A stretch of DNA of 64,000 nucleotides, from contig JAKMXF010000317.1 of assembly GCA_024704765.1 (NCBI GenBank), positions 182,194 to 246,193 of the forward strand. Reading direction: 5' to 3'. A program made the translations under genes and the position numbers. This document shows, piece after piece, positions 55,962 to 64,000 of this stretch (its first letter is position 1; each line of letters starts with the position of its first letter). The DNA is from Oopsacas minuta. Lineage: Eukaryota > Porifera > Hexactinellida > Lyssacinosida > Leucopsacidae. Below the pieces are notes generated by a model. The model did no database searches. It saw only the letters and a list, made by a program, of their open reading frames with translations, and was not told the DNA's origin.

Positions 55962-57092
55962 GTGTGGTTTTGAGTATTTATTGACATCGCGAATTCATAT
56001 TGACAATTTAGAACACCACTTTGTGCTCTATCGACAAATGTCTGGTTCACAATATCATATATTGTCAAATTTTTGAAAGTGACCTTGGTTTGAGATATCA
56101 AATTATCTTAAGTTTTTACAACAAACAACAATGCCCTGAATAGGCAAATCCATACCTCTTACAGAATATTTGAAAGTGTTTGTAGAGGACAATACTGACG
56201 AAAACAATATCCATGCTGATTTTGATTACTATCTAAATGAGATGGAAGGAATCGCAAAATTTGTCTTTTAAAGTTAACAGATAGACTCTTATTTATAGCA
56301 GGTTATGTCATATTCTCTTATTTATAACAATCAATGGAATGTTCAGACTGTCAATCATTTTAACTTCTCCCAAAGACAATATAGTTTTCAATTACACAGG
56401 TTTTTCATTAATCGATATGCTGGATAGAGGTTCGCTTAAAAACCGTCCGAATGTGTCTACCAATCTGTCAGTATAACGTATGATATATTTCTTATAATTG
56501 AAAGTCATCCAGCTTTAAGAAAGAGTGTTGATGGGCCTTGCCTTAATAAGTTAGTTCAATTAGCAATATTGGATGTTGAAATGAAACAGTTAAGTTTGGA
56601 GAGATTGCTGTTGCTGTACCGTTCCTAAATGGGATATTCTCAACTGATCAAAAGTGGTTAGAATCTATGGTGCCTTAGTAACAGGTCGGGATAATTCTAA
56701 GTTACAAAACAGTAATACTAATACCTTTCTATTCCTTAGAGTTGTTACAATTTTTCCAACCTTTCAAATGTTCGCACCTGGGGGTTGTTCAAGACTATAG
56801 CATAATGCTAAAGCAATACTGAGTAAATAGTATATAGAAATAACAAACTAATTAGACACACATTCTGATAGTATAACTGCTCCTACTTATAGCTAACCTA
56901 AGCCTACTAACAGACATTACACAATGTGGAAATATGCGGTAATAAGTGAAAATTGGACCTCGTTATTGTCCAAAATGAATATGTACATTCGATTCTACAC
57001 TATTTCAAACCTAGAAATATTCTATTATTAGTTATTTGATGATTTTATAACATATCTAACCAAAGTCTCAAACTTAGGCCAAAATTTGAAAT
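55962..57092. other. Intergenic, nothing recognised
   Basis: AT-rich with no sustained frames. No transposon ends recognised. Confidence 0.5.
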
Positions 57093-57179
57093 TTGAAACC
57101 TAGTTCGATAAACAATAACGTACTTGTCGGTGTAGACACTACCAGATACACAGCTGATACAGCTGGACTGAATAGTAGT

Positions 57180-57590
57180 ATTGGCAGACCAGGAGTAAGA
57201 CTATATCTGACTATCAAGCTACTGATGGTGATATTGTGTTTGGATGTCATAGAATCTATACCGGCCTTGTTTTTTCTGATGCTTTAATATCTGGTAGCCC
57301 TCAGAGATTAGCTGGTTAGTTTAACTGACTGATTATCCCTATAGTTTTGTGTGTGCAGAATTGATTAAGGAACTGATAAGAGCTACGAATTGTAAATTTG
57401 GTATATGTCTGGTGTGTGAGATACATCTAGGAATAAGTTCTCATATTCTGAGATTCGAATGTAGTATCAAACTAGATATGATGGGGGAGTTAATAATGGA
57501 TGGATAATATGATTTAAATTCTCCTCTGTTTGTTACACTCGATGCACGTAGTGTTGAGTATATCCCACTGCCGCCCAAAAGTATCAGGAA
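57180..57590 (+). other. Possible upstream exons of receptor gene B
   Basis: Between about 57205 and 57314 one frame reads YQATDGDIVFGCHRIYTGLV then FSDALISGSPQRLA, ending in a phase-1 donor GTTAGT at 57315, the same context (AGCTG before GTTAGT) as at 41709 upstream of gene A. From 57358 a second frame reads LVCEIHLGISSHILRFECSI up to a stop near 57505, and continues beyond the stop as SPLFVTLDARSVEYIPLPPK. Cys- and beta-rich composition would fit an extracellular domain, but the stop and the unclear acceptors make this a candidate only. Confidence 0.3.
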
Positions 57591-57779
57591 ATATAGATTT
57601 TTCATACATAAGCTAAATTGGAGGCAGCAAGCGAAGCGCGCTAGTTATATACACTTTGAAAGTTTTTTTGAATTTTTGGTTAACTTTATTGATCGATAAT
57701 AGTGGGATTAGTGTGAAATTTGACAAGAGCATAATATAAATCCTTTCGCTGACAACTGATTAACGACAAAACTTTCTAG

Positions 57780-59316
57780 TTCCTCCTTCCTCTCCTCCTG
57801 TAACACTCTCTGAGTCTAATAATAAATGTACTAACATTATAATCAGCTGGACTACTCCTGATAGTGATAGAGATATTATAGAATACTCTATGTATCGTAA
57901 TAATACATTCTTAATTACTACAACAGATAATAATTACACAGATACTAATCAACTGACTATCAATACAATATATGAGTACTCTGTTACAGCTATCAGCTGT
58001 GCTGGTGACTCTACTCCTGGTGTTAATACTGTTAGTTTAGGAGATAATATTTGTTGTATAAATATTCTGATTCTGTATTTATTTCTTTATTTGTTTACCA
58101 TGTAGGTTATTCTATAAACAACTCTCCTCAGCTGTTCCTCAGCTATGATAACGCTACCAGTCTTCTCACTATTGATTGGGTAATTAATATTGTATATCAG
58201 CTGTTGAATAACTTAATATTCTATTTATATTATCTCTAGACTCTACTTCCGGTTATGACACCTCTTTCTCTTATACTAGAGTATTCATTAGATTTGGTTT
58301 ATAATCACACACAATCAGACATTACTCATCAGTTCTCTAACTCTACTACATTCCTATTACTCTCTAATGAATCTATTTACTCGATATACATAACTCCACA
58401 TAACTTCACTACAGATGATGGAGTAATAACTAACATTACAGCTTGTATACAATTAATACAACAGTGTGGAGTATTCAATGAACAGACTATATGTGTGTTC
58501 TTTAACTCAGGTGTGATATTTGTAATATTATCAATATTCATCATTATAGTAATTAGGGCCAAATACTTTTGCATTTTCTTGTTTACTATCCATGGTATAT
58601 TCTCTTTAGAGAATCCTTCTATACCACCTACTAATCCCTCTACTCCCATTAACACTACTGGTGCGTCTATTAATGTTAATACAACTACAAGTGAGTGGAT
58701 AATGTAATATATGATATAACTCATGTGTAGAATTATCAAATTACAAACCTTTCAATAAAGTATACTCAGCTTAATAGTGTCATATCAGGGTTATACTATT
58801 TAACCCGATTAACCGGTGACTCTATTAAGCAGATTCTACTGTAATCTCTCTAATCTTAGTTACTACTACTACTGAGGAGCCGATTCTTCTTCGTAAGTCT
58901 TTTGTTTGTTAACAATTATATATTCTTTGTAATGTAAGAAATGATTCTATCACTATTATCTGTATATCCGTCTGTCTGTAGCTATAATAATAGGAGTAGT
59001 AGGAGCTATTGGAGGTATACTACTGATATTATTCATAGTACTAGTATTCATTATGTTATACATATGCTGTATAATGAAGAAGAGAAGTAAGCTGTAAACA
59101 ATTCAACGAATTATCACATACACGTTATGCAATTTACTGTATTTATTTATTCTAACAGATAATACAACAGATAAACAATCAATACACAACTATGAGGTTA
59201 TAGATAATCAAATGATATTATCTTCTCCTATCCATCAATCCTCAGAGTCTCACTACACACCCATGGCTCCATTATCTGATAATCAGATACCTTCTACGTA
59301 TGCTAATTTGAAATAG
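57780..59316 (+). CDS. Receptor-like gene B: FN3-type domain, P/T-rich stalk, transmembrane helix, tyrosine-motif tail (8 exons visible)
   Basis: Exons: 57780 to 58019 (or about 58030); 58106-58179; 58240-58510; 58610-58690; 58860-58892; 58982-59086; 59159-59316. All joins are phase 1 except 58179/58240 (phase 0, an intron gene A lacks). Exon 1 is FN3-like (PPSPPVTLSESNNKC, IIISWTTPDSDRDI, YEYSVTAISCAGDS). The next two match exon 3 of gene A (LILEYSLDLVYNH, ITPHNFTTDDG, ACIQLIQQCG). 58610-58690 is a proline/threonine stalk (PSIPPTNPSTPINTT). 58982-59086 is the helix (IIIGVVGAIGGILLILFIVL) with CCIMKKRSK stop-transfer. The last exon has NYEVID, HYTPM and ends STYANLK, paralleling gene A. No start codon is visible in the first exon, so the 5' end lies further left. 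A MITE sits in the intron 58691-58859. Confidence 0.82.
58758..58841. mobile_element. 84-bp MITE in an intron of gene B
   Basis: The left end AAGTATACTCAGCTTAATAG and the complement of the right end CAGTAGAATCTGCTTAATAG agree at most positions. TA lies at 58756-58757 and 58842-58843. The CAGTAGAA terminus resembles that of the MITE at 18480. It accounts for about half of the 169-nt intron. Confidence 0.65.
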
Positions 59317-59750
59317 AATAATATATAACTTGAATTGAAGTGTTAGCTTCTTTTATTTGTATATTTGTTTTTACAGAATCTATTTTGTGTATATTTATTG
59401 TTTATAATGCAATATGAATAATCAGCTGATAATTTTAATGAATAATTATTTTCGATTACTTCAAATTCTTCGTTTAGGTTGCTTTAATTACAATCTTGTA
59501 TTTTAATGTTGTTTCATAGCAGATTAATACAATATGTGATTATTATCTGTATTGGAATTAAACTTTCGAAAGATAAGGTAGAAGTATTATACGTAGCCTT
59601 TTTTGGCGAGAGATTGGACCAAAAAGCTGGGTCTTTTAGAGAAAGTGGGAGGAATGCTTGAGGTTTGATATTTACATAATTATAGAGCATATCTTTCGAA
59701 AATTGAACTCTAATTATCAAAATGTGTATTTAGATAGAAACTAGAATGTA

Positions 59751-59913
59751 CAGTAAACTCTCATTATAACGAAGTGCTCGAGACTCAAGTCATATTTCGT
59801 AAAAGAAATATAACCTGAGTAAATAAATTACTTTCTAGCTATACGGGTAAAGACTCACTTCGTTATAACTGAAGTTTCGTTTTATCCGACTTGGTTATAA
59901 CTGGAGTTTACTG
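59751..59913. mobile_element. 163-bp MITE, pogo/Tc1 type
   Basis: TA at 59749-59750 and 59914-59915. Ends CAGTAAACTCTCATTATAAC and CAGTAAACTCCAGTTATAAC (complement of right). The interior repeats CGTTATAACTGAAG-type motifs. No ORF. Confidence 0.88.
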
Positions 59914-59915
59914 TA

Positions 59916-61206
59916 TTATAATATACTAATTCTATTTCATTTTTACCAATCATTTCGCATTATCATCAATAAATATACCTACATTACTTCGACAGTAATC
60001 GGTTACAATAGAGTAATCTTGAATATTGCTGTTTCATGAGGCAATCATTTTGGGCCTTTATGAGCCTCATTTTGCAGTAATTGCCATAGCATAAAGCTTT
60101 TTCAAAGTGAGAGCTTCGCCATCTCAGTTCTGTGCAAAATTACTTCCTAAATCATATTTATAGATTGTTCAATTTTTTTCCACACATCTTGTATGACTAA
60201 ATATTCGAAAAAGTTTCATTGAAATTTATCAATTTGCAATTTAGAAAGACAATAGCATTTTTGATTTTTGATTGAATGCATATTTGTTTCCGTTCTTTGG
60301 AGCACGGCACCCCTTGGGCGTCATGTAGATACCGCAATGTACCAGATCACGACTGATGTTTTGTCCCTGGACCTGAGAAATATTTCATGCACAATGCAAT
60401 ACCAATGTATTTGTCCACTTATCCTGTATATATTTGCAATTATACAAGGTCTTTTTCCAATTATCCTGTCTATCGTTCAATTGTCCTGCTTATATACCCA
60501 ATACTCCTTTTCATATATATAATTACCCATTCTAATTGTCCAATTATCCCCTAACTATATGTCCAATTTTACATTTTTAATGTTATACCCAGAAATACCG
60601 CTACAGCTATTTATACCATTTATGGAGGAACAATTTAAGTTACTTTATCTTATTTGTTATTCATTTTGAGCCAGAAAATCTAATCAGATTGGAAAATCAA
60701 AACTCTCAATTCACTAAAAAAATCTCAGTGGAGGCAATGGCCCCCTCAGCCCCTGCTCTTTTATATATTCTCATCCCCTTTGTCTCTCTTATCCATTTTG
60801 CTACTCCCGCTCTTGTTTCAATCTAGTTTGTGTGACTAGACTATTTGAAACCGCTGCATGAGTCATACTATTCCCATTTTCGGAAATAACAATATACCTT
60901 ATCCATGATGGAGATTATGTTATTTACAAAATTTCGGAAAGCTTGTGATACTAATTTTTCTAAAAATACAGCTGGTTTTAGTTTCCCTGTTTTATGTTCA
61001 TATATTATTAATTCTAGATTATCGCCTTTGAATTTTGCATTGGCTACCTCCACTTTCTTAGTCCATGTACAACTCCAACGTTTCGTGCACTACGATATAC
61101 GATAATTATAATTCTGTCTCCCAAGTTTCATTCCAGGTTTAAAATTTACTATTGCCTGTAGCAATCCGTTATATACATATCAACCCTCAATAGTATTATG
61201 AATATA
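59916..61206. other. Intergenic, one weak recombinase-like ORF
   Basis: The minus-strand ORF 61053-60868 contains VEVANAKFKGDNLELIIYEH followed by KTGKLKPAVFL. This faintly recalls the HK-x(n)-G-A region of eukaryotic tyrosine recombinases, but it is too short to assign. Otherwise nothing is recognised. Confidence 0.3.
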
Positions 61207-62621
61207 TCAGTAAAATAGAAAATTATCAAAATATATTGAGTTATGTAGACCTCGATTACTAACAACACTAATTCTTCCTCCGTTATCTACTGTAATACCG
61301 GTAGGATAAGATATAGATTTCTTGTTTATCAAATAAAATCAAATTGGGAGTTGAAAATATAAATAGAGTTATTAGGAAAGATATAAGAATAATCTGTAAT
61401 AAAAATATTGTTAGAATTGTCGATACAAAAGAACCATGGATGCATCACCTGTAATTTATCTAGAAGACATGCATGCATTAGTCCGAATTTTAAGGTTGTC
61501 ATTAGTTAGAATTTTCTTTATTGTAACAAGTTAGAATCGATTATTAGTTTATTGTAACAAGTTAGAATCGATTTTCCGACTGATGTCACAAATCAGAATG
61601 GATTTTCAGACTATGGTCACAAGTTTATAAACAAATAACCATGGTCCGCCATTCTGCAGACTTTACTAATAATTAGTCCAACAAAAGTCCATCCAAACAC
61701 AAAATTACCATGAAGTCCACATCCCCGTCCCTAGGTAGCCTAATAACGATTACAAATGAAAACACCCAGATCCATAAGGTAGTGAACTAAATCCCTAATC
61801 CCCTCCCAATGGTACGGGTTTATAATTACTACAGTAAAAGTTTTTCCGCGCCTCGTTTTGCCACACAATATCTCGGAAAAGTAGGTTCTGACTTGTTACA
61901 ACAGTCTGAATTCAATTCGAACTTGTTACAATTCAGAAAATTCTAACTAATGACAACCTTAAAATTCGAACTAAATCAGCGCCACCATCTAGAAATTTAG
62001 AAATTATACTCTTATGTAAAATGAGATTATAGTTGTACAGATGAAGACAAGGATTAGATTGATCGAGAATATAAATAAATTCTTTTGTAAGTTTAACCTC
62101 AACAGGGCTTTTGAGGTTATCTTGTCCAAACTGTGTCTTGTAGGTAAGTTCCTTGGACAGTATCTGAATACGATTATTACCAGAATCACATTTGAATATT
62201 TCTCCATTAGATTCATCGAATATCAGACTATTAGGATCCCAAAATCCAATTCTCCTTTCTCAGGATCCCCTATTATAGAAATTAACTTCCCAGTAACTTG
62301 ATAATTCAGAATACAGTCGCTACTTTGTGAAATTAGAATTCTATCTCTACATATAACTAACCCAATTGGACGACACATCTTTCCTTCTCCTTCCTCATCT
62401 CCAAATTTATACATAATCTTACCATTACAATCGAATACTTTTCACACAATTATTCCAACAATCTGCTACATAGATATCTCCTGTAGAATTATCAATAGTT
62501 ATTCCTCTAGGTCCGATAAGATTTTCTAGCCCCTCTCCTCATTTTACAAACACTGACTATAGGTTGTATCTTGCTCTTATAGTCTACAGAGAATATTCTC
62601 TCTATAGGATTAGCTGTAGCC
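61207..62621 (-). pseudogene. NHL-repeat protein pseudogene, split by a foldback insertion
   Basis: From ATG 62621 the minus strand reads TANPIERIFSVDYKSK, then after a frameshift GPRGITIDNSTGDIYVADCW, a second shift, MYKFGDEEGEGKMCRPIGLV, LISIIGDPEKGELDFG, a third shift, SLIFDESNGEIFKCDSGNNR, FIYILDQSNPCLHLYN and ILHKSIISKFLD. There a 522-bp element intervenes (61465-61986). Directly beyond it the frame resumes as KLQVMHPWFFCIDNSNNIFI, then after one more shift SYPTGITVDNGGRISVVSNR and a stop at 61207. Blade pattern as in the other NHL genes. At least four frameshifts besides the insertion make it a pseudogene; it lacks the coiled-coil N-terminus of 3340. Confidence 0.85.
61465..61986. mobile_element. 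522-bp foldback element with 7-bp target duplication
   Basis: ATCTAGA at 61458-61464 and 61987-61993 flanks it, and removing the element plus one copy rejoins the NHL reading frame exactly (KFLD/KLQV). Arms: TTAGTCCGAATTTTAAGGTT (about 61480) pairs with the complement of AACCTTAAAATTCGAACTAA (about 61953-61973), continuing through GTCATTAGTTAGAATTTTCT. Further in, TTGTAACAAGTTAGAAT-type motifs repeat on both sides. The core at 61660-61815 is shared with the element at 43640. The extreme ends (AGACATGCATG / GGTGGCGCTG) do not pair. Confidence 0.85.
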
Positions 62622-64000
62622 ATTAGCTCAGCTCTGTAACTAGAATAATGAAATAATTCAAATAATATAACTTATCTATTATGAGTATAAGTAATGAACT
62701 CTAATTATAAACACAAATCAACACAAATACCTGTACAGAGAGATTAGCGGAATATACTGTATTCTATTTAATTCATTTAATTGTAGAGGTTTGATATCTC
62801 TCTGTATAGGTCTGTTTCGTAACAAAATGACTACTATTTATATGATCATTTTGTTACAGCCTCTGTAACAAATGACTTGATACATGTTGTTATTGTTAAA
62901 GTACTTAAGCATGTTCGATATATTTTGTGAAGTTTTATTGAATTCTATTTACTTCCTTGATAAACACGATAAATACATAGTTGTGCTACAATTTCAAAAT
63001 TGCATACCGTAAATCCTTTCCTTGACAACGGACAAACAAACAGACAAACAAACAACAATTGAGATTAAACAATTTTACAATATATTACGGGACTATGGAT
63101 AAGACTAACATGTATATCATAAGTTGTTTCTTTGTTTAGACATAGGGATTGCAATAAATGGTTGATTTTCAACATTTTTCAGAATTTTGCAAGTAATAAC
63201 AGCAAATTCAATCGCCAGATTATTCCATAACGTATTGATGGTATGGGCATATGTTATTGAGGGACTAAAGTTAATAGCGACACGAGGTTGTACCTTGCTT
63301 CTCATAAATACACAGTAATTCAAATTCCTATTGCATTCATCTATGAATTATCTACGTATTAGATACAGATGTAATTTGAGATATTCTCTGGATATAATTC
63401 TATATACTTTTTGTGTTGTAGAGTGTAATTGAAACTTTCAAAATATATTATACACCCATACAGTAAAAAGGATTCAACAGGAATAGATAGAACAGTAAAC
63501 GTTCTGTATATAATTGAATTTACTACTTGAAAACTATTTCGAATCTTCAACAATAACAACAGCAACACCTTGCAACAACTCTCTATAAAGTGATCCTTGT
63601 TTGTATCAACAACTTATTGAGTGAGTTCATTTCTATTTTATTTCGTATGTAACTAGCCCGCTTGGTAGCTGTGAATGATGTATGCTCGAGCACTTCGTGC
63701 CTAGGATTTACCTTAGGAGAGAATAGCAAAATGTTTTATAGCGCTTTTTAACATAAATTACTCTATTTTACAATTACAATATTATTCTTGCGATTCACAT
63801 GAATTACACAGGTCAACAAAATTTAACTTCATTTTCTCATCAAGTATTAGATTGACATTTTCTAAGCTAGTTTTTTACGCTGAATTCAAATCTGCTTTCA
63901 GATTCTTTCCAGCACGTCCAGTTTTTTTTCCATCTACAAGTCAACGATTTTTATGTATTTCCTAAATTTTCCTGTTATTTTATGGTAGTGGCTGTCTTTT
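62622..64000. other. Intergenic to window end
   Basis: AT-rich; an inverted repeat exists at about 62770-62870 (TTGTAGAGG...CTGTATAGG / TTTGTTAC either side of ACTACTATTTATATG). A CAAACAAACAGACAAACAAAC simple repeat lies at about 63033. ORFs at 63117-63568 have no signature. Confidence 0.45.

Noticed and set aside
60868-61053. Possible tyrosine-recombinase fragment on the minus strand
   Set aside because: Only one weak HKTG-type motif over 61 codons; not enough to assign.

Overview
The window is nuclear DNA of an animal. Genes are split by short (about 50-100 nt) GT-AG introns, mostly in phase 1. One gene encodes a mitochondrial valine-catabolism enzyme. Two receptor-like genes combine fibronectin III-type (FN3) exons, one transmembrane helix and a tyrosine-motif tail. 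Coiled-coil/NHL proteins occur as tandem and broken copies. The DNA is AT-rich and full of decayed transposons (Tc1/mariner, pogo/Tigger, mariner, Merlin, MULE, P/THAP, hAT, Helitron, Gypsy, LINE). Together this suggests an early-branching metazoan; a sponge, perhaps a glass sponge, is my best guess, but nothing here proves the lineage. There are no prokaryotic operons, CRISPR arrays, rRNA genes or tRNA genes that I can see.

Layout. 1-323: 3' end of an NHL-repeat gene. 0.3-3.25 kb: intergenic DNA with a MITE, hairpins and one small ORF. 3.25-7.3 kb: a tandem duplication carrying one intact NHL gene (3340-4584) and one broken copy (6080-7310), separated by a pogo-like MITE and a palindromic repeat cluster. 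8.2-22.4 kb: a transposon graveyard holding a LINE endonuclease fragment, a Gypsy relic with a nested hAT MITE, an unnamed transposase relic, a DD37E Tc1-like element with clear ends, a mariner with a MITE nested beside its catalytic core, a DD37D element, and an 1.8-kb TA-flanked element carrying an OTU-protease relic.

22.7-39.7 kb: HIBCH (3-hydroxyisobutyryl-CoA hydrolase), three exons that join in frame to 378 codons. Its two introns (8.7 and 7.1 kb) are filled with a THAP/P-element relic, a Helitron relic, a DDE relic with DATG and VENWF motifs, and a MULE arranged as a palindrome with 749-bp arms. 41.7-43.25 kb: receptor-like gene A. 43.6-44.2 kb: a long foldback element. 46-51 kb: two Merlin/ISXO2-like relics and a DD37D element with perfect terminal repeats and a nested MITE. 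53.86-55.96 kb: a Tigger/pogo element with perfect 26-bp ends. 57.8-59.3 kb: receptor-like gene B, a paralogue of A. 61.2-62.6 kb: a minus-strand NHL pseudogene split by a foldback element related to the one at 43.6 kb.

Only four loci look like host coding genes with an open frame: the NHL gene, HIBCH, and the two receptor-like genes. The receptors are the most interesting host biology. Both end in a tail with tyrosine motifs of YxxM type and a terminal Y-x-N-L-K, and the transmembrane helix of gene A is encoded by a run of twelve ATA codons. The most interesting structural biology is the foldback family (shared core, copy-specific repeat arms) and the MULE palindrome.
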